Source of the DNA: Symsagittifera roscoffensis
Lineage: Eukaryota > Xenacoelomorpha > Acoela > Convolutidae
Direction: 5' to 3'
Assembly (NCBI RefSeq): GCF_963678635.1
Contig: NC_087063.1
Location: 34,756,540 to 34,820,539, forward strand
Length of the DNA stretch: 64,000 nt
Within the stretch, counting starts at the first letter, position 1, and every line of letters begins with the position of its first letter. Below are positions 44,914-55,714 of the stretch, piece after piece. The translations under genes and the position numbers were made by a program. The notes beneath the pieces are model-generated. The model made no database searches. It saw nothing but the letters and a program-made list of their open reading frames with translations, and had not been told where the DNA came from.

Positions 44914-45703
44914 TTATTGCTGAGTTTTTTCCATTGCTTCTGATTGACTATTGTTCTCTTGGAAATAATTTTTTTGTTTAGTGGGCTTAAAGAGCTTCCC
45001 CAAGGTTTTAGTTTGGCACAAATTTAATGTACTGGTTTGTTGAGCCAAGGGATGATCCAGCAGATTTTTTGCGAAAGCGATGTTTTTGATGGCTTTGGTT
45101 TTAACTACCAATGGTGAAACGCCCAATTGTGTAATTTTGAATCCAAGCCATCAAATTTTTTGGAAGAATTTGCACTTGGGCTACTTAACAACAAAGTTAT
45201 AATTGTCAAAGTTTGAGAAAAATTTTTAGCCTGTCTTTTTGAATCTACTTAGTTGTGGAGCTCTCTCGCGTTGTTTTTGATTGACCAGTTCGTGTCTTTC
45301 GAATGTGACTCTGATTTTCTTTACAGAAGCTGTGGCCAATTGATTCCAAACTTTTTGAACAAAATGTGAAGAATTTTGACCCTCGTGATTTTTTGTCCGA
45401 GAAATCGTTCGCTTTCATTCTAGCTCAAAATATAGTATCTAAGGTAATTTGTTTTTTCGCAATATCCAATCGCTTTTCGTTAAAGCGTTTCATCTCAGTC
45501 TTAATTGCAGCCATATCTTCGTCGTCGAATAATTTTTGTCCGCGAAACTTTTTCTCAGGCCTCGCGGTTTTTTTGGTTTTAAGATTCTCCAACCGTCGAA
45601 CTTTCTAAGACGGGAGGTTGTTGTGGTTTCTTGTTATCGGACTTGAAACACTTTCAATGTCTTCATTTTTTGTTTTGATCACCGGTATATGAAAGAAATC
45701 ATT
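44914..45703 (-). pseudogene. Decayed coding region next to a primer-binding-site-like sequence (possible gag remnant)
   Basis: The minus-strand frame starting at 45703 gives about 30 codons (DFFHIPVIKTKNEDIESVSS...), one TAG (45605-45607), then KVRRLENLKTKKTARPEKKF and DEDMAAIKTEMKRFNEKRLD, to TGA at 45425. The same frame continues with only a few further stops to about 44990. The charged, heptad-like middle part suggests a coiled coil. It begins some 70 bases downstream, on the minus strand, of a tRNA-3'-end-like sequence, which is where gag would start in an LTR retroelement. No protease, reverse transcriptase or integrase motif is visible. Confidence 0.35.
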
Positions 45704-45797
45704 CTACTCTTAACACGGATTAGGTGGATTCACCGTTTGATTCTGCAAAAATTGAGGTATACTTCTCATGTTGGATTCGATCCTGCTGGCTGCGTCA

Positions 45798-46148
45798 TGA
45801 TCGAATGTTTCTGTGTCACAGCAATTTCTACTTATTTACGATTAAAAGAAAAAAGTGAAGAGTACATTAGTCTTGATCCTGCTGGCTGCGCCACGATACC
45901 ATGTTTTTTTGTTACATCTAAGTCAAATAAAACTCAGGGTTAAAACATTTAAAAAAGAGCATTATCTTCATCGGAGAGAATGAACAAATCAAGGTCAAAT
46001 AAAAAGGACCAGTTAAAAATTTTAGCAAACTTTGAAAGTTGTAATTTTTTGTTCTTCATTTCAAAAGTCACTGGTTTGAGGTCTATCATGATGAGTGCTC
46101 AATGGTTTCAGGAATAAAAAATCAGCGGACTGCCCAAGAGCTACCACA
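45798..46148 (-). repeat. LTR-like repeat B
   Basis: On the minus strand it starts TGTGGTAGCTCTTGGGCAGT at 46148 and ends ...GATCA immediately before the primer-binding-site-like TGACGCAGCCAGCAGGATCG (45797-45773). A second such site (TGGCGCAGCCAGCAGGATCA, 45893-45874) lies inside, apparently from a local duplication. The body contains CTCATCATGATAGACCTCA and the segment around CATTCTCTCCGATG shared with repeats C and D. It is about 350 bp. Confidence 0.55.
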
Positions 46149-46609
46149 AACTAGCCTGAGAAGAATTAACGCCTTTTCATTTATCATCAACCAAAAGGGG
46201 TTATCCGTTACTAGGCGCTTCATCAAAATTTGCTTTGCTGCGGAATATCAATTGAGGATATTTTTTATTAGTAAGCAGTAGTGAAATGGAGGTGAATTTT
46301 AAAACTTGAATCTTAAATCTCCAAAAGTTTTTTTTTCAAATGAAAAGTTTTTGTAAATAAACACTCGCATGTACCATAGTGACAAATTTTTATCATGATT
46401 GTAACAAAAAAAAACAATTTTTGCTCTTATTTATGTGAGTGAGAAGAATTTTTTAAGCCGTTAAGCTGTATTTCCAAAAAAAAATCCATGAAAATTCAGT
46501 TTAATTGATTCTTGGAGAATAATTCAGAACAAACTCTAGTTTATACAACTCAAAATATTATTCTTTATTGCAATTTCCTGCATTATCAACCACAGTACAT
46601 TTAAAAACA

Positions 46610-46800
46610 AGAATTACCGGCTAACGTGCAACTTGCGCATAATACTCCAACGATAGTCCTAAAAAACGCAAAATTTTTTTCATTCAATTTAGTGCCGTTT
46701 TTTCTGCATGGTGTGATAAAAGTATCTGACGTAAAAAAATACTATTGGCGCATGTCCGATAGTAGTAGTAAAACGAGCAAACTTAATAACAGTTTTTGAA
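46610..46800. repeat. Copy of the CTGCATGGTGTGATAAAA interspersed repeat
   Basis: It shares TTACCGGCTAACGTGC, TTTTTTCTGCATGGTGTGAT and TATCTGACGTAAAA-type segments with 35650-35860, 48175-48310 and, inverted, with 51110-51250 and 55440-55560. It lies in the internal region between LTR-like repeats B and C. Non-coding. Confidence 0.6.
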
Positions 46801-47233
46801 GAAATATGACTAAAAAAACAAAAATCTTTTTAAAAATTTTAAAATATCACATTTTTGGTTTTGGTTTTTTTTGCAGACACTTTTGGAATTTTTGAAAAAT
46901 TTTGATTTCAAAATGGCTTCCAAAAACTAATTATATTGAGTAAAACTAAAATTAAGCTGAAATAAATATTTGTAAACGGCCTAAATTAAGCATAAACATG
47001 CATGCTTGCTCGCTTTACTCGCTTAAAATAAAACAGAAGATCAAAAAATTCAAACCGGTTGTTCTCGACACCCGAAAATTTTTGAAAGATTTTCAATATC
47101 TACATTATTTTCTGCTCACCGCTAGCTGAAAGAGATCACTCCAATTTCCCACGGAATGGGTCGATTCACTGTATGATTCTGCAACAGTTGAGGTATTCCT
47201 CTCTTGTTTGATTCGATTCTGCTGGCTGCGCCA

Positions 47234-47589
47234 TGTCAAAACGTTTCATTGTAGCAGCTAATAAAAAAAGTAAGAGTGAAATAGTCTCCGAGTAAAATTT
47301 TTTTTAAAAAATGAAAGAACATTTTTCCATCGGAGAGAATGATTATATCAGGGTCAAACAAGAAGGACAGGTTAAAGTAACTACGATAGATTGAATAAAT
47401 GAAACAGTGAATAACAACAGTTTCAAATATATAGAAAAAGTTTAATAAAGAAAACCGATTGAATCTGAATTTTTATGTTTCTCGTTTTTTGTATTTTATT
47501 CTAAACGCCAGAGGTTTGATGTCCATCATGATGAGAGCTCGATGATTGCGAGAATGAGAAAACATTGCACTGCACAGGAAAAACCACTA
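47234..47589 (-). repeat. LTR-like repeat C
   Basis: A diverged copy of repeats B and D on the minus strand, beginning TAGTGGTTTTTCCTGTGCAG at 47589 and ending next to TGGCGCAGCCAGCAGAATCG (47233-47214). The left breakpoint of the 8.45-kb duplication (47261) falls inside it, so the second duplicate (55715-56043) lacks the LTR 3' end and the primer-binding-like site. Confidence 0.55.
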
Positions 47590-48761
47590 AAGTGGCCTGG
47601 TGCAAAATTCACATGAGCTGAACTGCGGAAATAATTCCTAATAAATGTGGATATTTTTTATTAGGCACCATTGGTTAAATTGGGAGGGGGGTTAGCCAAA
47701 CAGATCCAAATATGATGTTTTTAAAAAAGCAGCTACTATTCGTATGCAAATACTTCGAAAGCAGTTTCTTTGTTTTAGGAAAAGTCTTAAAACTTGAACC
47801 TGAAATCCCCATTAAACTTTTTTATGTATAAGCACTCGCATATACTCAAGTGAGAGACTATATACCAAAAAAAAACTAATTTTTTCTCTAATCACTGAAA
47901 GTGAGAAGGAACTGTGCAATGCATTGAGCTGTTTTCCTGAAAAAAAAACTGTAACTTTTCTGTTTCAAGGTTTTTTCTAGATTTTTATAGATTAAAGTGT
48001 TATTCAATGCCAAAAATTTCCTGAATCCATCGAGCTGTTTTCCTAAAAAAAACTTTAACTTTTCTTCTGATTCAAGGTTTTCTTCTAGATTTTTTTTAGA
48101 ACAGAGTGTTATTCAACGCCAAAAATTTCCTGCATTATCAACCAAAATACATTCCAATACCAAGCAACCATGAAAAAAATGATAGCCAGTTATTGTGAAA
48201 GTAGCACATCATGCTGCAACCGTAGTCTCAAAAAACACCCATTTTTTTCTTCAAATTATTAGTAATGTTTTTTCCGTGGTGTGATAAAACGATCTGAAAA
48301 AACGACAACTTAGAATTTAGGCATTTTCGACACTCATTGGCATCCTAGGCATACTTAAAAACAGTTTTCGAAAAAAATGACTAGAAAAAACATGCACAAA
48401 GCATTAAACATTTTTTAAAAATCTAAACCTTTTTCTGACTTTTTTGCAGACATTTTTTGAGTTTTTGAGATTTTTGATTCTCAAAATGGCGTTAATAAGA
48501 TCCAAAAACTAATTATATTGAGTAAAACTAAAATTAAGCCGAAATAGTTTGTTTTGAAGAGCCTAAAGTAAGCATGAATAAGCATGCTGTCTCGCTTTAC
48601 TTGCTCGAAATAAGAAATTTCAATCGGTTTTTGTCTGACTTGTTTTTGTTAGATAAAAAACATCACTCCACTCTTCCCATAGAATCGGTTCATCCACTGT
48701 GTGATTCTGCCAAAATGGAGGTTTGTCTTTCACGTTTGATTCGATTCTGCCGGCTGCGCCA

Positions 48762-49134
48762 TGATAAAAATATTTTTGTTAGAGCTAATTCTACTTATTT
48801 ACGATTAAAAAAATAAAAAATAAGAGGGAGTTAAATTCAAAGTTTAAATCCTACGAACGAAAAAACATTCTCTCCGTCGGAGCGAATGAACATATCAGGG
48901 TCAGATAAGAAGGACCGGTTAAAGTAATTAAGAAAGATTGAAAATAAAAACAGTGAACCACAGCACTTTCAAATATATAGAAAAAATATTGAGGAACACA
49001 GCTGATTCAATCTACACTTTGATTTTTGTAATTGTTGCTCTTCATTCCAAAAGCCAGTGGCATGAGGTCTATCATGATGACTGCTCAATGGTTGCGAGTA
49101 TGAAAAAACAGCGCGCTGCCCAGGAGTAACCACA
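48762..49134 (-). repeat. LTR-like repeat D (best preserved)
   Basis: On the minus strand it runs from TGTGGTTACTCCTGGGCAGC (49134) to ...ATTTTTATCA (48762), about 373 bp, TG at the start and CA at the end. It is followed directly by TGGCGCAGCCGGCAGAATCG (48761-48742), which resembles the complement of a tRNA 3' end with CCA, as a retroelement primer-binding site would. There is no polymerase frame in the ~1.15 kb to the next LTR-like repeat, so the unit is non-autonomous if it is a retroelement. Confidence 0.6.
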
Positions 49135-52100
49135 AATGCGCCCTAAGGTCCTAACTTAGCAGTTTAGCTGTGGTACACTGAGAAGAACTGGGGCCTCTTC
49201 AACTATCATCCACCAATATGGGTTAACCGTTACTAGAAGCAAAATCAACATATGCTAAATTGCGGAAGTAACTCTTAATAGATGTGGATTTTTTCCATAA
49301 GGCACCATTGGTGAAATGGATTGGGGGAGGGGGGGTGGGTTAGCTTAACAGATCTAAAAATGATGTTCTTAAAAAAGCAGCTACTATTCGTATGCGAATA
49401 CTTTGAAAGCATTTTTTTTTGTTTTAGGAACAGTCTTAGAACTTGAGCCTGAAATCTCAGTAGTTTAACAGATCCAAAAAAATGTGAGTCTCAAAAAAAC
49501 ACTGCTATTTGTATGCGAATACCTCAATAAACGTTTTTTTTTCTTTTTAGGAAATGTTTTAAAACTAGAATATTAAATCTCTATTATATTTTTCATAATA
49601 AGCATTCGCATATACCCAAGTGAGAGACTGCTTACCAAAAAGAACTAAACAACTAAATTGTGCTCCAATCATTGAAGGTGAGAAGGATCTTTGCAATCCG
49701 TTGAGCTGTTTTCCTAAAAAAGCCCCTAAATTTCTGTGCAAATGTTTGCTTTTACATTATTTTAGAACAGCTTCTATGTTTTTCAACGCCAAAATATTAC
49801 TCTTATTTACAAATTGCATTATCAACTAAAATACAATCAACAAAAAAAAACAATTTTCTTTTGTATTTGGTTTGTACAGATGACTCGAACCTGTAAGTTA
49901 AGGGCTTTTTGCACTGCAAGATGCTATTTTTGTATCACTTGAAGAAATTAAATCAAACTGCCATTCACAATATCTCTTTTTTTATCTCTAATAGTTTGCA
50001 TTAATTTTTAGCACTCTATGCATTTAATTTGCAGACGAAGCCAAAAATAAATAAGGAAGTGAAGTCGAAAGACATGATTAAATATTTTTTATTGAAACAT
50101 TTTCAGACTATGATTTTTTGCTTGTCATTGGATTTCTTATACAATAAACAAAAAGCCAGATTTTTGTGTAGATAAATTTTGTCTCCGGCTAACGTTCGAA
50201 AGGCAGGCGAAGATATGTCTGCCAATTTTAGAAGCAAGGCAGCAAAGTTATGTTTTCTGTAAGTAAACCGAAAATGGCTTCGTGATACTACTTTTTAGGT
50301 AAAGTCTTGGCAGTTTTGTTGAAATATCATACAGAACAACTAATGAGCTTTGTGACTTTTTGTAGTTGTAGTTTCTTCTATTTTTTTTAAATTTGAGGCT
50401 AGGCTTTTCTTCTTTTTTTCTGCAAACTTGCAATGTTATGCTTGTCTAATTGACTCCATTTTGGTGTTCATAGATGTTTTCTTGTCGCCATACTCCTATT
50501 TTCCTCTCAGCAACTTTTTATTCCGACCATTGAAAATGGGGAGGAACTTTGTATTCGGGTGTTTTTGTTTTTTTTCCACGCAAAATTAGGTACCACAAAT
50601 ATTGATCGGACTGGGTTGAGTGATATATAATATTGAGGCCCTTTCAGTCGTGATTCGAACCACAATTTAAAAAATTCCAAAAACTTTTCCCAGCGTCGAG
50701 AAAAAGCGGTTTGATTTTTTTGTCTTAATTAGAGCGAATAAAGCAAGCGAGCTGCTACCACAAACAATCAGCGGACTGGGTTGACTGATATATCATATAA
50801 AAGCCCTTACAATCGTAATTCGTGAGTAAAAAAAAATCGGTTTGAAATTGTTGATTTTTTTGTCTAATTTCTAGGGAGTTAGCTGGCTTACATTAACTTA
50901 TTTATGCTTAATTTAAGCCTTGGAAATTTAGTTTTACTCAAATAAAGTTAGATTTTGGAGTTTTAGCTTCATCTTGGGCAAAAAATTTTGATATTTTGTT
51001 TTGAAAAATTTTAAAATTCCCTTTGATTTTTTTGTTTTTCTCGTTTCTCTTCACAACTTGTTTTCCAATATGCATATTTTACAAAGACTGACGGAAATGC
51101 ATAAACTTTGTTTTTTCGCTCACATTACTTTATCACAGCAAGCCAAAAAAACAACAGTTTAAAAAATACTTTTGTTGTAATTTTTTCAAGACTGGTCGGA
51201 ACATTCTGTGCTACTTGCTATCTTTGTTCAAATTTTGTAACCGGCTATCTTTGTTCAAATTTTGAATTTATCTATTTTAAAACCCCTCCACCCCTCCACT
51301 TTGCGCAATAATTTCTATGGATTTATTAAATGCTTGTTTCATTACGAATTGATTTCGGTTTCATGGCTTTCATCTCCATTCTGGCTCCCTTGTTTTTTTT
51401 GCCAAACTAACGGAATTTCTTTTATTTGAGAACTGAATTATTGCTCTGGAGTTGTTCACGCTGAAGTATACGTCCTCATACAATTTATTCATATTCAGAA
51501 CTGGCAAAAAAAGTTAGAAAAAGACTGAGTCGTATTTTTGTGGCGGTTACGCTTTAGTTATTATGAAGCTAACATTTTTTGAAGTTTGATGTAATCTCAA
51601 ATTTGATAATCACAAAATACTTTCAGACTTAAAAAAGCCGTTTTTCAAGTTTTATTTTACTTTGCCAAATAAATGTTTAAATCAACCCTTTAAAGCAAGC
51701 AATAATTTTTTATCAGATAAGAAAAGGTCGTTCCAGTATCATAACTTTCTTATACTAAGTTTTTGAAAATTAACTCAAATTTTAATCTTTAAATGAATTT
51801 GTGCACTGTGTTGAGAATTTGTCCTTAGTGACCTTCAGAGTTCATAATTTGTTTCTTTTTCAAATTCCTAGAGAAATTTAATAAATTCATATTTTAAAAA
51901 CTCTTCATGAACTGGCAGAATGTGATCATTTTTAATTCAGAAGGTATGAGAATTTTTATTTGGCTTGTGTAAAAATTAATCACATCATGATTTCGCTATC
52001 AATTTGCTCCAGAGAGATATTCATCATTCAGGGTAACCATATTATTTTATTTAGAGCTCAATCAAATTTTCCTCTTTTTTTTCAGAAAAATTGAGACAAC

Positions 52101-52759
52101 TAAACAACGCTCAAAACATTCAGCGCTTCGTCCTCATACTAAAATTCTTGGTTACCGCAAATTGAGGTCCATGACTTAATTAAAAACTTTCAAAGTTGCC
52201 CCAATGTTAGTTTCTGGACCAAAAGTTCGTAGTTTGTGCAGGTTTTTCTAGTAGCGGATAAAGTCTTAAAGAATCATTTTTTGGTCTTGATGGTGTTAAA
52301 TTAAATCATTAGGGTATAAAATTTTCTCGCATTAGTCTAAAAATTAGTGGAGGCATTTAGAGGCGATAATCTGAAAATAAATCGAGTTATACTGGAAATG
52401 CGTCTCGATAGCCAGGGCATAGTCTAGACAGTCTGGATATAAATTTCTGACCTCAAATCAAAGTCTGAGAAACAATTATTGGCTGTGTTAATTTATTGAA
52501 GCCTATTTATAATGACTTTTAATGTGACTTCCTCTTTCCCCTCACATTTCAAAAAAACCATTTCTGTAAAAATTTTACATGTTGTTATGCTGAAAGCGTG
52601 ATACTACGATAAAACTTATCATAAAAAATTTGTTCACAATAATGAATTTAATCACCATGAAAATTTTAATTACGTTGAGACAAGTTAAAATAGCTTTTCA
52701 AAGCTGAAACTTAAATGTGAAGTAAAAGTGGAAAAGATACTTAAGTGTTCCTAAAATTT
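49135..52759. other. Repeat-rich stretch of copy A without a gene
   Basis: It contains a duplicated short segment (CAGCTACTATTCGTATGCGAATA near 49378 and a relative near 49500). An inverted relative of 35650-36050 spans 50520-51260 (ATTGAAAATGGGGAGGAACT, GGTACCACAAATATTGATCG, CGTGATTCGAACCAC), itself holding two versions of the CGGACTGGGTTGASTGATAT segment (50610, 50775). No exon, RNA gene or intact element is recognisable. Confidence 0.5.
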
Positions 52760-53705
52760 AACAAAACTTCTCGTACCAGGGCGAAGCCTTGAATGTTCCG
52801 ACTGCCTTCTAAGGTCTATAGAGCAGTATTAACATGAAAAAATTAAATGCTAATTTAAAAAATGTTTTTTTTTATTGTGAGATTTGTTGTAAAAAAATCA
52901 TCCCCCACACGCCATTTAAAGTACGCAGTGACAAATTTGCTCCTTGCAACACATCAATTATGGCAAATAAGCTTCCTTCAACCAATTTGGAACAATTTTT
53001 GAGACATATTAAATCTCTGCTCACGTATATTAGCGGAAAATATATCGCGCGTTATTTGTCCCAAATTGGCCAAAATTTCATTATTCAAACACCCATAACT
53101 TAACAAAAAATGATCACAGGTGAGATATCTTTTCATATTCAAGCTCAAGGCAACAATACTCTTTGAATGATACAAAAAATTCCCGTCAAAACTCGAAATT
53201 TGTCTGACCCCGAGCACAAATATTCTGTTACTTTAATTTCAAAAGTCGTAACAAGACTGCTCACATCAGGGCGCAGCCCTGAATGTTCCGATTGCTTTTT
53301 TAGGTTTATAGAGCAGTAATAACTTAAAAAATGTAAAGTAATAGAATAAAATGAAATTTTTTTTGAAAAAGAAAATCAAATTTAAAAAAAAAAAATTTTC
53401 ATTTTGCTTTATTACATTAAGTTTTTTATTTTTTAGGAAAATCATCTCCTCACACGCGATATTAAGTACGAAAGAAAAGATTTTGCTCCTTGTAACAAAT
53501 CAGTTCTGGCAAATAAGCTCTTTCAATCAATTTGCCACAGTTTCGAAGACGGAATTAATCTCCGCTTACGCGTTAGTAGCGCGAAATATATCGCGCGTTA
53601 ATTGATTCAAATTGGCCAAAATGGAAATCTTTAAGCCACCATAACTTTACAGAAAATGGTCACAGGTGAACTGTTTTTTCAAATTTAAGCTCAGGACGAA
53701 TGAAG
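52760..53705 (-). mobile_element. Head-to-tail dimer of the GCGCGATA element
   Basis: Two minus-strand units of the family join near 53249, where ...CAGTCTTGTTA of the first runs straight into CGACTTTTGAAATTAAAGTA of the second. The second unit spans 53249 to about 52760; the first (53705-53250) is truncated at its start within TTAAGCTCAGGACGA. Both keep the GGCCAATTTG, CGCGCGATAT and AAGCTTATTTGCC-type segments. The 89-codon plus-strand frame at 52834 and the 79-codon minus-strand frame at 52978 are by-products of this repeat. Confidence 0.8.
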
Positions 53706-54208
53706 TAGAAGCAAAAGTTGCGCCGATCCCTATTAATTTTTCTTCGGTTGCGCCTGTCGCGGATAACCTTTCCTGGGGAGCGCTGGTCGCGGACATCTCG
53801 TTCTGCGCAGTCTGGAATTGCCGAATTTTAGTCGCGGCTGTATTTTTCCTTTCCCTCCACCTCGCACAAGCATCAAATTTATGGTGTAACGAGTGGTTTT
53901 ACAATGTTAATTATGAAGACCAAATATGTTTGCCGCGGCCTAATTAGTCCGTATGCCAATTTTCATAACAATCGAGTAATGTGAACAAAACTTTTATTTG
54001 TAAAATTTTGCAAGTGGGGATTTTAAAAAAGACTGTTAGACTCGACAGTCTGGAAATACCAAAAATCGGTCACAGTGGTCTGATAATAAAATCACAAACT
54101 CGGCCCGGGATGTCAGCATTACACTTTTCAATTGAACGTTCTCAAACTGGTTGCTACAGTGGGATTAATGTATTTGGATTCATGCGGTATTTGCACGTGT
54201 CTAATTAG
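53666..54208 (+). pseudogene. Two in-frame open segments upstream of the 201-codon gene, status uncertain
   Basis: 53666-53947 and 53981-54208 lie in the same frame, separated by stops. The first starts inside the GCGCGATA element and has a signal-anchor-like stretch (CRILVAAVFFLSLHLAQAS) followed by NLWCNEWFYN. The second ends ...QTGCYSGINVFGFMRYLHVSN. GC content is higher than in the surroundings. Both frames are unchanged in the second duplicate. They may be a broken gene or chance frames; no family is recognised with confidence. Confidence 0.25.
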
Positions 54209-54251
54209 TAATCAAGCTACTTGAGTTAACTATTGAATTCGATGAGTTTTT

Positions 54252-54857
54252 ATGGATACATGTTTGCTTTTGGAGCTTTCTCAGTTGTGCCAACAGATTC
54301 TGGATCAATCCACCGTAGGAAATGAAACTCAATATTCGAATTCGAAGTCCAAAAAACGCCGCAAGAGGGACAGAAAACATGTGCTTAAGTTGTACACATT
54401 AGCGAATCTTCTTTTGTGCGGTGTTGGACATAATTTCCAAATTGGTGGATGTCCTTCTCAAATGGACGCAGAAAGACTCTTGCTCATTATCGGCGATATT
54501 ATTGCATCAAATACCAACGCTATTATGGAATCGCTTTACAACGACATGATCAGAGGTCTTAAAAAATGTTCACTCTTTTCGAAAAGGAAACTTCGGAAAC
54601 GATTTCCGTACACTCTTTTTGTTCATGCGCCTCAAGCAGCCGATCGTAAACGAGGAAGCCTTGCATCTTTCGTGAACAAAGTACTGCTCGTGGATTACGT
54701 AATAATTTATCCCATTTCATTCGGCTGGGCCTCGGCTAAGAAAGAGTGCAGTAGAAAAACGCACAGGGTTATAAAAGACTCATTCTCGAAACGGGACACA
54801 ATTCTATCAATTATGGGAAATCACAAGGCACAAAGATCGGGAAACTCCTCGCGGTGA
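54252..54857 (+). CDS. Intronless 201-codon protein of unknown function, copy A
   Basis: The frame starts with ATG three codons after an in-frame TGA and ends TGA at 54857, followed 94 bases later by AATAAA. A 201-codon frame is unlikely by chance at this base composition. The protein is basic: a strongly positive cluster (residues about 32-47, SKSKKRRKRDRKHVLK) resembles a nuclear localisation signal. It is followed by a hydrophobic stretch (LYTLANLLLCGVGHNFQIGG), an acidic-to-hydrophobic helix-like part (DAERLLLIIGDIIASNTNAI), a second basic region (SKRKLRKRFPY) and VLLVDYVIIYPISFGW near 145-160. No signal peptide or known catalytic motif is recognised. The near-identical copy at 62939 shows it lies in a recent duplication. 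A truncated or mobile-element-derived gene is possible. Confidence 0.55.
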   Translation: MDTCLLLELSQLCQQILDQSTVGNETQYSNSKSKKRRKRDRKHVLKLYTLANLLLCGVGHNFQIGGCPSQMDAERLLLIIGDIIASNTNAIMESLYNDMIRGLKKCSLFSKRKLRKRFPYTLFVHAPQAADRKRGSLASFVNKVLLVDYVIIYPISFGWASAKKECSRKTHRVIKDSFSKRDTILSIMGNHKAQRSGNSSR

Positions 54858-54951
54858 GCACAAAAAAAAACTTTTCACTACCCATCGCACAAAATCGTTC
54901 TTTTTTCTAGTAATATTTTTCTTCCATAATGAAACGAATTGTCCTACTTTT

Positions 54952-54957
54952 AATAAA
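54952..54957 (+). promoter_or_regulatory. Polyadenylation signal, copy A gene
   Basis: AATAAA 94 bases after the stop codon of the 201-codon gene, preserved at 63642-63647 in the second copy. Confidence 0.5.
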
Positions 54958-55714
54958 GAGTCAACGTGCAAAGATAAAATAACTGTATTTTTTCCACTTG
55001 CTCACGCTCAGCTCATTTCTTTCCCAGGCATAAGAACCCGTGTAGCAGTGCTTATGTGATGTGTTGAAAAGAAAACAGAGCCACGCGTTTAGCTGAAAAG
55101 ATGACGCGACCAAGTAACCCCCTCCCCCACCTAAAAAATTATAGCTTGGGCTTGGTTTCAGTTTTGTTATTTGTGCTATGAAGGACATTGCTCGAAAAAT
55201 TTAAATCATACGAAATAGGTTTAAGATTGCTCGAATGCCAGTTTGATGATTGTGTGGAATCGAACGCCACAAAAGTAGTTTACGTAAATAAAATTAGTTT
55301 TGGAGCTTTTTATTGCAATTTTGGGAATCATGAACTTGAATTTTTGTTTGTTTTTCAAGTCACTTTTCTTCAAAAACTTTTGTCCAGTCTGCTTATTTTA
55401 CTATGAAGGTCGAATATACCTAAGTTCAATCTTTTTGTTCAGATCCTTTTATCACACCACGCAGATAAAGAAACAACACTAATTTGAAAAAAAAATTTGG
55501 TATGTTTTTTAAGACTAAGGTCGGAACTTTGTGCTACTTGCACAGTTACCGGCTATCCTTGCTTTCATGTGAGTTTGACATATTTTAAGTTTCATTAAAG
55601 TTGTTTTTGTTTGTAAAATTATCATAAATAGTTTCGAAATAACAAAATTTTGAACGGATATTAATTGGACATTGCTAATTCAAGTCAAAGAATGTTTTTT
55701 TTTGGTCGATCATC
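54958..55714. other. Tail of duplication copy A, no gene
   Basis: It includes an inverted copy of the CTGCATGGTGTGATAAAA repeat at about 55440-55570 (ATCACACCACGCAG, CAGTTACCGGCTATCC). Two short open frames at 55188-55482 have no recognisable domain. Confidence 0.4.

Larger units (their letters stand above)
47261..55714. repeat. 8.45-kb direct tandem duplication, copy A
   Basis: 47261 onward (ATAAAAAAAGTAAGAGTGAA) is repeated from 55715 with an offset of 8454 bp. The match continues to the end of the window with only scattered substitutions and two sizeable indels. The base run ATAAAAAAAG is common to both sides of the junction, consistent with microhomology-mediated or replication-slippage origin. 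Copy A carries LTR-like repeats C (part) and D, an inverted dimer of the GCGCGATA family, and the 201-codon gene at 54252. Confidence 0.97.

Noticed and set aside
40860-45703. Variant genetic code (TAA/TAG read as glutamine) suggested by in-frame stops in protein-like stretches
   Set aside because: The synthetase, carrier and membrane-protein genes end at ordinary TGA, TAG and TAA stops in the right places. The broken frames also contain indels, so decay explains them better.
52834-53217. Open frames of 79-89 codons, repeated at 61520-61906
   Set aside because: They coincide with one unit of the interspersed GCGCGATA element, whose other copies do not keep the frame open.
53981-54208. Possible sialyltransferase (GT29) motif S in the segment TRPGMSALHFS...GINVFGF
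   Set aside because: The resemblance is limited to a few residues, and no L-motif or downstream VS motif is found in any nearby frame.
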